From contig NZ_JACJOF010000011.1 of assembly GCF_014695395.1 (NCBI RefSeq), positions 62,001 to 126,000 on the forward strand: a stretch of DNA of 64,000 nt, given 5' to 3'. Positions 53,278 to 61,898 of the stretch are shown piece by piece. The translations under genes and the position numbers were made by a program. The notes beneath the pieces were generated by a model, which worked only from the letters and a program-made list of their open reading frames with translations, was not told where the DNA came from and did no database searches. Within the stretch, counting starts at the first letter, position 1. Every line of letters starts with the position of its first letter. This DNA is from Nodosilinea sp. FACHB-131. Its GTDB lineage: Bacteria > Cyanobacteriota > Cyanobacteriia > Phormidesmidales > Phormidesmidaceae.

Positions 53278-54714
53278 GTGGCCAAAACATGGTCTAGCGA
53301 AATTCAAAAGGTCATCTTTACCCACGTGCTGCTGATTGGTCTGCCTACCGTCTTTTATGGGTATTTGCTGCTCAGCGGCTGGGCTTTAGTGGAGCCACGG
53401 GCCGTCGTATTGACGCTTTTTTTGTTCAACGCGGTGATGATTATCATCGAGTCGAGCAACGCGCTGTTTCGCCGGTTTGCAACCCATCGTCACCGGTTCA
53501 ACCATCCGTCAGAGCAGACCCGCAACCAGGTCAAAGCCTGGATGGGAGTGCGGGGAGCTGAGTACCCCTCACCTCTAGATCCGGTGCCCCGTTGCTCGTT
53601 TTTGGTTGCCGCCTACTTGCCCAACGAGCAGAGCATTATCGTTGAGACTCTACACCATTTGCTCGCTCACATTGAGCGACCGGCGGGCGGGTTAGAGATC
53701 ATTTTGGCCTACAATACGCCGGTAGATTTGCCCATTGAAGCTGAGCTACATCAGCTAGCCAGACAGCATAATGAGCTGATCATTTTGCGGGTCGAAGGCA
53801 GCCGCTCTAAGGCCGAAAATATGAATGCCGCCCTCGACATTGCGACAGGAGAAATCACCTGCGTGCTCGATTCTGACCACCACCCCAGCGCCGACTGTTT
53901 TAGGCGGTCATGGCACTGGATTGCCCAGGGCTATGACGTGATTCAGGGCCGCAACGTTATTCGCAACTATGATGAAAATTTCTTAGCTCAAAATGTGGCG
54001 ATCGAGTTTGAGCAGCTCTATGGCATCAGCCATGCGGCGAAGTCGTTTCTCACCGACTCCAGCATCTTTGGCGGCTCGAACGGCTACTGGCGCACCTCGG
54101 TGCTCAAACAAATTCGCTTTAACCCCAACCGGCTGACTGAGGACATTGATGCCTCCTTGCGAACGCTGCTCAATGGCTACAAAATCTTGCACGATCGCAG
54201 CATTGTCACCAGCGAGCTAGCGCCCGCCTCGCTCAAAACCTTTTGGTTTCAGCGCAAACGCTGGGCCCACGGCTGGCTAGAGGTGTCGCTGCTCTACCAG
54301 CGTCGATTGTGGCGATCGCCCCACTTCAATAACTGGCAAAAATTCTACTGGACTTATCTGCTCTACTACTGCAAGTTCTTTGCTCTAGTTTCGGTACAGC
54401 TCTTGCCGGTGTTGCTGGCCTTTTTACTGGTGCCCGGTGCGGTGTCTGGTCAGATGCGCGGTTATTTTCTGATTGCCGGTGGCCTTTCGCTCTTCAGCGG
54501 GGTTTACCAAATTCTAGCCACCGCGAAGGTCGCCTCTAGGCGTTATCCGCTGGCTTACTACATTAAGCATGTACTGTTTTTGCCCTTCTACGTCACCCTC
54601 AAAAACTCGATCGCAATCGTCGCGATCTACGACTATCTCAATGGCGAAAACACCTGGGTCGTGACCCCTCGCGACACGCGATCGCAGAAGCGGTATCGCC
54701 TCAAGCAGGGTTAA
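53278..54714 (+). CDS. Processive GT2 glycosyltransferase (cellulose/PNAG-synthase-like)
   Basis: A 478-residue membrane glycosyltransferase. Two N-terminal helices (about 13-32 and 42-58) precede the GT-A domain. Catalytic marks are D198-x-D200 in V-L-D-S-D-H, E288-D289 in L-T-E-D-I-D and Q325-x-x-R-W329. This D,D,D,QxxRW set is typical of enzymes that polymerise and export beta-linked polysaccharide. Three further helices span about 345-440. There is no PilZ domain. The start is GTG. It follows the acyltransferase by 18 bases and is surely co-transcribed; the two may make an acylated surface glycan. Confidence 0.9.
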   Translation: MAKTWSSEIQKVIFTHVLLIGLPTVFYGYLLLSGWALVEPRAVVLTLFLFNAVMIIIESSNALFRRFATHRHRFNHPSEQTRNQVKAWMGVRGAEYPSPLDPVPRCSFLVAAYLPNEQSIIVETLHHLLAHIERPAGGLEIILAYNTPVDLPIEAELHQLARQHNELIILRVEGSRSKAENMNAALDIATGEITCVLDSDHHPSADCFRRSWHWIAQGYDVIQGRNVIRNYDENFLAQNVAIEFEQLYGISHAAKSFLTDSSIFGGSNGYWRTSVLKQIRFNPNRLTEDIDASLRTLLNGYKILHDRSIVTSELAPASLKTFWFQRKRWAHGWLEVSLLYQRRLWRSPHFNNWQKFYWTYLLYYCKFFALVSVQLLPVLLAFLLVPGAVSGQMRGYFLIAGGLSLFSGVYQILATAKVASRRYPLAYYIKHVLFLPFYVTLKNSIAIVAIYDYLNGENTWVVTPRDTRSQKRYRLKQG

Positions 54715-54796
54715 GGGGCATCAGTTGGTTTGGCGTTATGGATCTGGGGCATACTCTCAGCGTGCCTAGCAGTCAGCCCCAGGAAGTTTATCAACC

Positions 54797-55579
54797 ATGA
54801 AGCTAAACGCCCGCAGGCAACGGGTATCTCCCCTAAAAGACAAACCCTTGCGAAATCCAGGGCAATCCCTTGATGAGGAGTTACAGCGCTTATGGGATGA
54901 AGACCTCAACACGTGGCTGAGCCTGTTTTTGCTGCCCATCATCTTCACCGGATACGAGTGGTGGCGCGCGGTGAGTAACACCCCACCTCGACCCTTAGTA
55001 ACCCTCATAGTTGCCATCCCAATTTCGAGCTATGCCTGCTTTCGGCTTTACCGATTGAGACTAAAACTCAGGCGCTTGAGAATGGCGCGAGATGGAGAGA
55101 AGGCGGTTGGCCAATATCTGTCAGATTTGAGAGAAAAAGGCTATCGAGTCTTTCACGACATTGTGGGAAAGGGTTTCAACGTTGATCACGTGGTGATTTG
55201 CGATCGCGGCATTTTCACGATCGAAACCAAAACCTATAGCAAACTACCGTCTGGAAGATCCACCGTTCACTTCGATGGCGAAACTATTCAGGTCAATGGT
55301 CAGTTAATGGAGCGCAATGCGGTGGAGCAAGCCAAGGCGCAGGCTTATTGGGTTGCAGAAGTTCTGAAAGAAAGTACCGGCAGGTCTTTTGCTGTCAAGC
55401 CAGTAGTGGTTTTCCCAGGATGGTTCGTGGAGTCGTCTAATACAAAAGGGTCTTCTGACCTCTGGGTGCTCAACCCCAAAGCGCTACCCAGTTTTATCGA
55501 CAACGAACCGCAACGGGTTACCCCAGAGGACGTAAAGCTGGCGGCTTACCATTTATCTCGCTACATTCGTACCTCTTGA
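54797..55579 (+). CDS. NERD-domain protein with N-terminal membrane helices
   Basis: A 260-residue protein. Two transmembrane helices (about 40-56 and 68-86) anchor a cytoplasmic NERD (nuclease-related) domain at 97-215. The restriction-type core is intact: Glu101 in D-G-E-K-A-V-G, Asp130 in F-N-V-D-H-V-V-I, and Glu143/Lys145 in I-E-T-K-T-Y. NERD proteins are thought to act on nucleic acids; a defence or repair role is inferred for some. It is a single gene here, with no helicase or other partner, and converges with the GNAT gene. Confidence 0.87.
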   Translation: MKLNARRQRVSPLKDKPLRNPGQSLDEELQRLWDEDLNTWLSLFLLPIIFTGYEWWRAVSNTPPRPLVTLIVAIPISSYACFRLYRLRLKLRRLRMARDGEKAVGQYLSDLREKGYRVFHDIVGKGFNVDHVVICDRGIFTIETKTYSKLPSGRSTVHFDGETIQVNGQLMERNAVEQAKAQAYWVAEVLKESTGRSFAVKPVVVFPGWFVESSNTKGSSDLWVLNPKALPSFIDNEPQRVTPEDVKLAAYHLSRYIRTS

Positions 55580-55606
55580 GTAGAGTGGAAACTAACCCTG
55601 CCGCAC

Positions 55607-56068
55607 CTAACTTATCAGTGTTTTTTGCATAAATGAGCTGTTGGGGTCGTTGGTGTAGTCGCCAAAGGGACCTCGATATTCAAAGCCGTAGCGCTCGTAC
55701 AAGCTGCGAGCTGGGGCAAAGGCGGGGAATGCGCCGGTTTCTAAATACAGATGGGTGTAGCCCCGCTGCCGGGCGACTTCGATAATGTGATCCAAGATGC
55801 TAGAGGCAATACCCTTACGGCGGTGAGCTGCGGGCGTACGCATTGACTTGATTTCACCGCTGGTGGGGTCGAGTTCCTTCAGTGCGCCGCAACCCAGCAG
55901 ATCGTCCCCATCCCAAGCCGTCCAAAAGGTGATGTTTGGTGCCCTAAGTCGTTCCAAATCCAGCGCGTGAACGCTGCCGGGGGGCGTGATCTCGTGCATG
56001 TTTTCCAGATGCTCGCGCAGCAGGGCGATAATCTGTGGCTCAGTCAGATCGTCCTCGCGGATGTGCAT
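55607..56068 (-). CDS. GNAT-family N-acetyltransferase
   Basis: A 153-residue acetyltransferase. The acetyl-CoA loop H-R-R-K-G-I-A-S-S-I-L is near residue 86, followed by the alpha helix, L-Y-L-E-T-G-A near 110 and Y-E-R-Y-G-F-E-Y near 126. It resembles the PhnO/YsnE-type small acetyltransferases. The ATG at 56068 (M-H-I-R-E-D-D) is chosen, with GAGGTGAG upstream; the longer open frame reads antisense through the oxygenase gene. The acceptor is unknown. Confidence 0.9.
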   Translation of the reverse strand: MHIREDDLTEPQIIALLREHLENMHEITPPGSVHALDLERLRAPNITFWTAWDGDDLLGCGALKELDPTSGEIKSMRTPAAHRRKGIASSILDHIIEVARQRGYTHLYLETGAFPAFAPARSLYERYGFEYRGPFGDYTNDPNSSFMQKTLIS

Positions 56069-56105
56069 TCGGCTCACCTCCCTAGCGTGTTGAAAAATTT
56101 TACCG

Positions 56106-56816
56106 TTAGGAGATCTGGCCAAACCGTTGCCACTGAACCGGCGGCGGCATGAGAAATTCGTAGGCCCCTGCCGCCTGCCCTTGTGCGGCGGTGAGCACAA
56201 TGTCGAAGGAGAGCGACAGGCGTAGCTCGTCGGTGTGGTTTGGCGTGACCCCATGGCGCTGTTTGGCGGGGAAGACGATCAGTCGCCCTTCGGTGGGCAA
56301 GTAGAGGGCCTGGTCTTGGTTGAGGTAGTTCCAGGTGGAGATGATGTCGGTGTTTTCGCTGCCCAGGCCGGGGCTAACCTCGTTGGGGCGGGCATCGTCT
56401 AAAAAGGTGAGGCAGCCGGCAGCATCGGTGCCCGAGTCAGGTACGGCGACGTAATACACGGCGCTGACGTGGGCGGTGTTGTGGCAGTGGGCACCGACTT
56501 CTTGCTGGGGACGCGACACTACGGGCCAGGCTCGCTGAATGTAGAGATCGATCTGGCTGAGGTCGAGGCCGAGTTCTTGAAGATAGGTCACGACGTGGGT
56601 TTCAACTTGGCTAACCACCCAGCTAAACCGGGGATCGGTGTGCACTTTTTCGACGCCGTGTAGGTCGCCCGTCCAAGCCATCTCGGGAAAGTTGCGGGGT
56701 TCGCTGCCGTTGGCTTCTAGGTCAAGAATGGCCTCAGAGAGAGCCGCTTTGTGCTGGGCTGCATCGGGCAGGTCGGTGTAGTAGACGGCGAGGGGAAACC
56801 AGGTATCGACGGGCAT
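56106..56816 (-). CDS. Putative 2OG-Fe(II) oxygenase (TIGR02466 type)
   Basis: A 236-residue double-stranded beta-helix protein. H-C-H-N-T-A-H-V-S-A-V-Y-Y-V at residues 110-123 carries the iron ligands near the start of the barrel. H188 in Q-R-H-G-V and Arg199 in E-L-R-L-S-L-S-F-D complete the Fe and 2-oxoglutarate sites. The N-terminus F-P-L-A-V-Y fits the family. The substrate is unknown. A GGGGAGAT repeat lies just upstream of the start codon. Confidence 0.82.
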   Translation of the reverse strand: MPVDTWFPLAVYYTDLPDAAQHKAALSEAILDLEANGSEPRNFPEMAWTGDLHGVEKVHTDPRFSWVVSQVETHVVTYLQELGLDLSQIDLYIQRAWPVVSRPQQEVGAHCHNTAHVSAVYYVAVPDSGTDAAGCLTFLDDARPNEVSPGLGSENTDIISTWNYLNQDQALYLPTEGRLIVFPAKQRHGVTPNHTDELRLSLSFDIVLTAAQGQAAGAYEFLMPPPVQWQRFGQIS

Positions 56817-56858
56817 GGGGAGATGAGGAGATGGGGAGTGGGGGAGATGGGGAAGTTG
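56817..56858. repeat. Short GGGGAGAT simple repeat
   Basis: About five degenerate copies of GGGGAGAT/GAGGAGAT in a row, right next to the oxygenase start codon. On the oxygenase mRNA side it reads as a C/T-rich leader. Confidence 0.65.
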
Positions 56859-57027
56859 TTTGGGAGGGGTTTGACCTCTTGGATGGTTGAGAGGGCAAAG
56901 AGTTGGTTTAGGCGAGGGTAGACGGAGTTGGCGCAGGTATGTGCTGGATTGTACTGTTTAGTCTTGATATAGCTCGACTGACTAGCTTAAAACATTGCTT
57001 AGCTCATCAGCCTAGGAGAGGCCAGCG

Positions 57028-57717
57028 ATGGAGTGGATTACGACCCGACCCATTGCCCACCGGGGCCTGCACCAGGGGACAGCGGTGCCAGAGAATTCGC
57101 TGGCGGCTTTTGAGGCGGCGATCGCAGCCCACCACCCCATCGAGCTCGATGTGCAGCTATTGGCCGACGGCAATCTAGTTGTGTTTCACGATCGCGATCT
57201 AAAGCGGCTGACGGGCAAAAAAGTCCGCATTGCTGAGCAAACGTTGGTCACGCTCAAGGGCTATCGCCTCTACGACACCGACCAAACCATTCCTTCGCTG
57301 GCTGAAGTTCTGTCTTGTGTTGAGGGGCGAGTGCCGCTGCTAATTGAAATTAAAAACAAAAAGAAAGTTGGCCCGCTGGAGCAAGCTCTGGTCAAAACTC
57401 TGGACAGCTACCGGGGGGAGTTTGCGGTGCAGTCGTTTAACCCGCGATCGCTCCAGTGGTTTAAGCGCCACGCTCCCGAAATTATGCGCGGCCAGCTGGC
57501 CAGCAAGCCGCAGCAGTTTTTGCGCAGCAACCTATTGCTTACCTGGGCCAGTTCCCCGCAGTTTATTTCCTATAACGTTAAGGCGCTACCGACGCTACCC
57601 ACCACTCTGGCCCGCCGCTACTTTAACCTGCCCCTGCTGGCCTGGACGGTGCGTAGCCAGGATGAACGCGATCGCGCCATCCAGTACGCCGACAACTACA
57701 TTTTTGACCAGTTCTAG
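57028..57717 (+). CDS. Glycerophosphodiester phosphodiesterase
   Basis: A 229-residue TIM-barrel GDPD that cleaves glycerophosphodiesters to glycerol-3-phosphate and an alcohol. A-H-R-G-L at residues 10-14 and P-E-N-S at 21-24 are present. E-L-D-V-Q near 40 and V-V-F-H-D near 50 give the catalytic His pair and the Ca2+/Mg2+ ligands. L-L-I-E-I-K near 104 and W-T-V-R near 207 complete the barrel. No leader, so it acts inside the cell. The glycosyltransferase gene follows 103 bases downstream. Confidence 0.94.
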   Translation: MEWITTRPIAHRGLHQGTAVPENSLAAFEAAIAAHHPIELDVQLLADGNLVVFHDRDLKRLTGKKVRIAEQTLVTLKGYRLYDTDQTIPSLAEVLSCVEGRVPLLIEIKNKKKVGPLEQALVKTLDSYRGEFAVQSFNPRSLQWFKRHAPEIMRGQLASKPQQFLRSNLLLTWASSPQFISYNVKALPTLPTTLARRYFNLPLLAWTVRSQDERDRAIQYADNYIFDQF

Positions 57718-57820
57718 AGCCCGCTGCCGCTCAGCAACCACTCAAGGGTCTTTCATAGAATTGCCCCTGGAGTCGGCTAAATTGGGCTCCCTGGACTGTT
57801 CCCTGGCTTGGGCTTTAGCG

Positions 57821-58519
57821 ATGACATTGCCTTTAATCTCAGTCATTATTCCTACCCTAAATGAGGCCAGAACCCTGCCGCAGACCCTGTCCACCTTCTC
57901 TGAGGTGCTTGGCGTGGAGGTGGTGGTGGTCGATGGCGGCAGTGGAGATCAGACCGTAGCGGTGGCCAAGGGGCTGGGGGTGCAGGTCATTGAGTCTGCG
58001 CCGGGGCGATCGCACCAGCTCAACTGTGGGGCCGCCGCCGCCAGCGGCCCCCTGCTGCTGTTTCTCCACGCCGATACCCGTCTGCCTGAAGGGTTCGATC
58101 GCACGATTCGGCAAACCCTCGCCCAGCCTGGGGTGGTCGCCGGAGCCTTTCGCCTCGCCATCGACGGCCCTGGCCGAGGTCTGCGCTGGGTAGAATGGGG
58201 AGTGAATTTGCGATCGCGCCTTCTGCAAATGCCCTACGGCGACCAGGCTATCTTTTTGAAGGCCGAGATTTTTCACGAACTGGGCGGCTTCCCCGACCTG
58301 CCGATGATGGAAGACTTCGAGCTAATGCGGCGACTGCGGAAGGTAGGGAAGGTGGCGATCGCGCCTAGCGCCGTGGTGACAAGCGATCGGCGCTGGCGTA
58401 CCCTGGGCATTTTGCGCACTACTTTAGTCAATCAAATCATGGTGGTTGGCTATCTGCTTGGCGTTGATCCCCACAAACTTGCCCGCTGGTATCGCCGCTT
58501 GGGAAAACCCTGCAACTAG
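57821..58519 (+). CDS. Family 2 glycosyltransferase, TIGR04283 (arsenosugar-associated) type
   Basis: A 232-residue GT2. It opens I-S-V-I-I-P-T-L-N-E-A, with V-V-D-G-G-S-G-D-Q-T near 38, F-L-H-A-D-T-R-L-P near 81 (DxD metal site), P-Y-G-D-Q-A-I-F near 141 and M-M-E-D-F-E-L near 165. This matches the group linked to the radical-SAM protein ArsS and TIGR04282 proteins. Those partners are not in this window. The ATG at 57821 is chosen; the open frame upstream is a shadow of the GDPD gene. Its acceptor is unproven. Confidence 0.88.
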   Translation: MTLPLISVIIPTLNEARTLPQTLSTFSEVLGVEVVVVDGGSGDQTVAVAKGLGVQVIESAPGRSHQLNCGAAAASGPLLLFLHADTRLPEGFDRTIRQTLAQPGVVAGAFRLAIDGPGRGLRWVEWGVNLRSRLLQMPYGDQAIFLKAEIFHELGGFPDLPMMEDFELMRRLRKVGKVAIAPSAVVTSDRRWRTLGILRTTLVNQIMVVGYLLGVDPHKLARWYRRLGKPCN

Positions 58520-58571
58520 CAATCTTAGGTTTGTGGTTTTGTGACAGGCTGGAGGTTCCACTCTGGACTGA

Positions 58572-59048
58572 TTATGTTCTAGAAGATGCTTGCTGAGACC
58601 AGTTTTCTTGTGCCTGTGACCAAAGGTCCATCAACCGCTTTGAAAACAACTGAAGACGTTCTGTGTCATCCTCCATGTTGGTGTACTCCCCGCTGTCCTG
58701 GAGATACAAGAACAGTTCAGCCTGAAAACTTTGGGAGATATTACGAGATTGAACCCACATTTTTTGTGAGTTAGTCTGACTGAGTAAGGTCGTAGCAAGC
58801 GTAGCCAAGCCGCTTATAGCTAGGACTATCCAATCTAACTGACCCAATACTTTGCTAGCGGATAGAGCAGATAGGATCGTTGTAGAAATAGCCAGACCGA
58901 GACTAGCGGTTTGCAGCCGCTTGAAATGAAGTTTATGTCGATCTGCACGGGTAGCGAAATCTCTGATGAGGCGATCGCATTGACTCAGGGCCTGCTGCCT
59001 TTTTTCTTCAAAGGTTTCGGCGGTTGATAGCGGACTGTATCTGTCCAT
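58572..59048 (-). CDS. DUF4231 two-helix membrane protein (SLATT-like)
   Basis: A 158-residue protein. A basic helix (residues 14-46) is followed by two transmembrane helices (about 48-66 and 72-90), then an amphipathic tail rich in Gln/Ser/Leu. The layout and A-S-L-G-L-A-I-S-T-T-I-L-S-A-L suggest DUF4231, a relative of the SLATT domains found in nucleotide-signalled defence systems. No cyclase, SMODS or SLOG partner lies nearby, so a defence role is only a possibility. Confidence 0.7.
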   Translation of the reverse strand: MDRYSPLSTAETFEEKRQQALSQCDRLIRDFATRADRHKLHFKRLQTASLGLAISTTILSALSASKVLGQLDWIVLAISGLATLATTLLSQTNSQKMWVQSRNISQSFQAELFLYLQDSGEYTNMEDDTERLQLFSKRLMDLWSQAQENWSQQASSRT

Positions 59049-59103
59049 AGGATTTTTGTGGCTTTAGATGAAAGCTGTGAATCGTAGCTTCCGGCTGAAA
59101 TGG

Positions 59104-60222
59104 CTACCCTGACAACAACCCTCCACTGAGCCGCTTCATCACTCGACCGGCAATATCGGCGTAGCGCACCTCGCCAGCCAAAATCTGCCCCAGCCGCTGG
59201 GTGGCTGTGGGGCGCTTAATGCCCACTCGGTAACCGATCCCCGGCACTCGAAAGAACAGCCCAGCAATGCGCTTGGCCCAGGGCATATCCTCACCCCAGG
59301 TGGCGTGCATGGTGGCGGTGTAGTTGGCCAGGGCTTGGGAATCGCCGCCCAGTGCGGCATGAATTGCTTCCGCAGCTCGCACGCCGCTGATCATGCCGGG
59401 GCGAATGCCTTCGGCACTGAGCGGATCGACAATGGCAGCGGCTTCGCCCACCAGCACGGCCCGATGGGTGTGCAAAGGATGGTTGCCATCCCACAGCTTT
59501 AGCGGGTGGCTGTAGACCGTACCCTGGTCGAGGCTGACCCCAAAGGACTGGCTGTATTTTTCTAAGGCCTTTCTGTAGTCTGTCGGGGCTTGGCCCAAAA
59601 AGGTCGCCGCCCCAATCGAGTAACCCTCTGCTTTAGGGAAGTTCCACGCGCAGCCCTGCTTGATGAGGCCAAACTCAAAGTTGATGGCGCAGTTATCCCC
59701 TGGGGGGGCAAGCACTTCTAAGACGCTGGCGGTGCGCAGGGTTAAATCAGGAAAGCCCAGCCATTTAGCCATGTGGCCGGTGGCCCCGTCGGCGGCCACC
59801 AGGTAGGCCGCTTCCAGCGTGCCAGCTGTAGTGGTGACCTGCCAGTAGTCGCCTTGGTTGGCGATCGCCGTCACAGCCGTACTATCCTTTAGCTGCGCGC
59901 CTAGCTTTTGCGCCTGCTGCACCAAAAAGTGGTCAAACACCTCGCGTTTCACCATCCAGATCGGGTCGGTGGTGGCAAGTTCGGCCTCAACGGGGTCGGC
60001 TAGCTTGTAGGTATAGCGCACTCGGCGCATGGGGCGATCGATCGCCGGAGCAAAGTCAAAGTCAAAAAACTCCGCCACGCTGGGCGATACTGCGCCGCTG
60101 CAAGGCTTGTAGCGAGGCAGGGCATCTTTTTCCACGATCAGTACCGAGTGCCCCTGCTTGGCGAGGTGGTAGGCGGTCGATGCTCCGGCGGGGCCAGCCC
60201 CCACCACAATGACGTCGTACAT
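59104..60222 (-). CDS. Geranylgeranyl reductase-family FAD protein
   Basis: A 372-residue flavoprotein. V-G-A-G-P-A-G-A-S-T-A-Y-H-L-A at residues 7-21 and V-E-K-D near 31 bind FAD. P-R-Y-K-P-C-S-G-A near 37 and G-E-A-A-A-I-V-D-P-L-S-A-E-G-I near 268 are the group signatures of the ChlP-like reductases. The K-x-C-x-G segment suggests a polyprenyl or related lipid double-bond reductase. It is shorter than, and different from, the chlorophyll enzyme ChlP (about 405 residues). The substrate is not known. Confidence 0.88.
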   Translation of the reverse strand: MYDVIVVGAGPAGASTAYHLAKQGHSVLIVEKDALPRYKPCSGAVSPSVAEFFDFDFAPAIDRPMRRVRYTYKLADPVEAELATTDPIWMVKREVFDHFLVQQAQKLGAQLKDSTAVTAIANQGDYWQVTTTAGTLEAAYLVAADGATGHMAKWLGFPDLTLRTASVLEVLAPPGDNCAINFEFGLIKQGCAWNFPKAEGYSIGAATFLGQAPTDYRKALEKYSQSFGVSLDQGTVYSHPLKLWDGNHPLHTHRAVLVGEAAAIVDPLSAEGIRPGMISGVRAAEAIHAALGGDSQALANYTATMHATWGEDMPWAKRIAGLFFRVPGIGYRVGIKRPTATQRLGQILAGEVRYADIAGRVMKRLSGGLLSG

Positions 60223-60522
60223 TGGGTTTTTGACTGGGTAGATGAGTTACAGCGTGGCTGTGCCCCCATCGTACCGTCTTAGAGAACCCAGAAAATTTGG
60301 TCGGTTTGGGCTTGGTGCCCCCCCTGGGCATTGAAGTTTCTGCCTTCTCGGGGTTAAGTAAACAGGTTGGAGCACGGGTCTTAGAGCGTTTGGGATAACG
60401 TTTGGCATGGATAAGCGCTACTCAGCATTGGCCCTAAGTCAGGCCAAGCCCAGCGCCGAGCTTAGAGATTTCTTACCATCAATGCTTCATGGCCAGACTT
60501 AGACGACGTTAATTTATTTGTT
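60223..60522. other. Leader region of the metal ECF operon
   Basis: 300 bases between divergent genes. I looked for a cobalamin or Ni/Co riboswitch core and saw none. An AT-rich ACGTTAATTTATTTGTTATG immediately precedes the lipoprotein gene. No regulator site is recognised. Confidence 0.4.
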
Positions 60523-61413
60523 ATGGGTACTATGCAACGCAATTCTCTTAAGGCTTTCGCGGTAAGCACGCTGGGCTTTTTGGCCCTAGGCGTGCTGGCT
60601 GGCTGCGGCAGCGAAAGCCCCACCGCCACAACCCCTGAGGCCGAATCCGCCGAACCTACCGAAACCGCCAGCGCTGACGGCGAAAGCGGCACCCTGGTAA
60701 TTCGCGCCAATGGCGAAGATTTTGTGCGCCAGGGGTTTACCACCAAAGACGGTTGGGAGATCGAGTTTGACAACCTCTACGTGTCTCTAGCCGATATCAC
60801 CGCGGCCCAGACCGACCCTCCCTTTGACCCTGAGGCAGGCGACACCCTGGAGGCTAAGGCCGAAGTCAAGGTGGACGGTACCCAAGTAGTCGATTTGGCG
60901 GAGGGCGATGAAGCGGCTGAACCTGTGGCTGTGGGTGAGGTAGAGGCTCCGGCGGGGCGCTTTAATGCCTTAGCCTGGCGCATGGTGCCGGCGGAAAGCG
61001 GCCCTTCAGAGGGCTACTCCATCTGGATGCAGGGCACGGCCACCAAGGAGGGCGAAGCGATTCCGTTCACCGTCAAGGTGAATGAAGAGCTGGCCTTTAC
61101 CTGCGGCGACTTTGTTGGCGACGATCGCAAGGGCATTCTCACCGCTGGGGAAGCGGCCGACCTAGAAGCTACCTTCCACTTCGACCACCTGTTTGGCGAC
61201 GGCAGCGCCCCCGCTGACGACGGCATCAATACCGGTGCCCTGGGCTTTCAACCCCTAGCGGACCTGGCTGAGAATGGCGTGGTTGATGTCGATAGCGCTG
61301 CCCTACAGGCGGAGCTATCGGAGACCGATTACAAGACGTTTCTCTCGATTTTGCCGAGCCTGGGCCACGTGGGTGAAGGCCACTGTGCAGAAACTAAGCT
61401 GACTACCCTATGA
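60523..61413 (+). CDS. Lipoprotein of metal ECF operon, putative metal-binding
   Basis: A 296-residue exported lipoprotein: basic start, hydrophobic stretch and lipobox L-A-G-C at residue 28, then a Thr/Glu/Ala linker to about 55. The folded part has W-E-I-E-F-D-N-L-Y-V-S-L-A near 75 and V-V-D-L-A near 126. A-G-R-F-N-A-L-A-W near 145 follows, then A-F-T-C-G-D-F near 193 and F-H-F-D-H-L-F-G-D-G with His219/His222. The end has G-H-V-G-E-G-H-C near 282. His and Cys clusters suggest Ni or Co binding. The family is not firmly named (perhaps near DUF4382). Its stop overlaps the next start in ATGA, so it is translationally coupled to the transporter genes. Confidence 0.8.
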   Translation: MGTMQRNSLKAFAVSTLGFLALGVLAGCGSESPTATTPEAESAEPTETASADGESGTLVIRANGEDFVRQGFTTKDGWEIEFDNLYVSLADITAAQTDPPFDPEAGDTLEAKAEVKVDGTQVVDLAEGDEAAEPVAVGEVEAPAGRFNALAWRMVPAESGPSEGYSIWMQGTATKEGEAIPFTVKVNEELAFTCGDFVGDDRKGILTAGEAADLEATFHFDHLFGDGSAPADDGINTGALGFQPLADLAENGVVDVDSAALQAELSETDYKTFLSILPSLGHVGEGHCAETKLTTL

Positions 61414-61898
61414 GACTAAACCTGACATTGGCATTGACCTTAGGCTTAGCTGGCTGGACGCTGCCGGCGATCGCCCATGGCGTCACGGTAGAGTACCGCC
61501 AGGTCAGCAGCGTTGAGATCAGTGCTCAATTTGAGACTGGTGAGCCGATGGCCAACGCCCAAGTACTGATCTATGCCCCGGCTAACCCCGCCGAACCCTG
61601 GCAGCAGGGCACCACCGACGACCAGGGACGATTCAGCTTTACTCCAGACCAGACCCAGCCTGGTAGTTGGGAGGTCATGGTGCGCCAGGCGGGGCACGGG
61701 GTGGTGACTACCATTCCGGTGGAGAACTCCTCCCCTGAAAACTCTACTTCTAACCCTGGGACAGAGGCGGAAGCGGAGCCCAATTCTTTAATCTCTCCTA
61801 GTACTGGCCTATCTCCAGTGCAGCAGGGCATTACTATTGGCTCTGTAATCTGGGGCTTTATTGGCACCGCCCTATTTTTTGCCAGAGGCAAGCGCTAG
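61410..61898 (+). CDS. Exported single-pass subunit of metal ECF transporter (CbiN/NikL-like role)
   Basis: A 162-residue protein. A signal peptide ends at P-A-I-A (about residue 22), so the mature chain begins H-G-V-T-V-E-Y. A carboxypeptidase-regulatory-like beta fold with D-D-Q-G-R-F-S-F near 70 follows. A Ser/Pro/Glu linker leads to a C-terminal transmembrane helix (about 138-157). Such proteins accompany NikM/CbiM, and an exposed N-terminal His is a feature seen in this group. It overlaps the lipoprotein gene by four bases and cbiM by one base. Confidence 0.82.
   Translation: MRLNLTLALTLGLAGWTLPAIAHGVTVEYRQVSSVEISAQFETGEPMANAQVLIYAPANPAEPWQQGTTDDQGRFSFTPDQTQPGSWEVMVRQAGHGVVTTIPVENSSPENSTSNPGTEAEAEPNSLISPSTGLSPVQQGITIGSVIWGFIGTALFFARGKR

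Noticed and set aside
57344-57820. Upstream extension of the glycosyltransferase frame
   Set aside because: Those codons overlap the GDPD gene in another frame; the GT2 fold begins right after the ATG at 57821.
60223-60522. Possible cobalamin or Ni/Co riboswitch before the metal ECF operon
   Set aside because: I looked for the conserved cores of these riboswitches and did not see them; control may be by a protein regulator.
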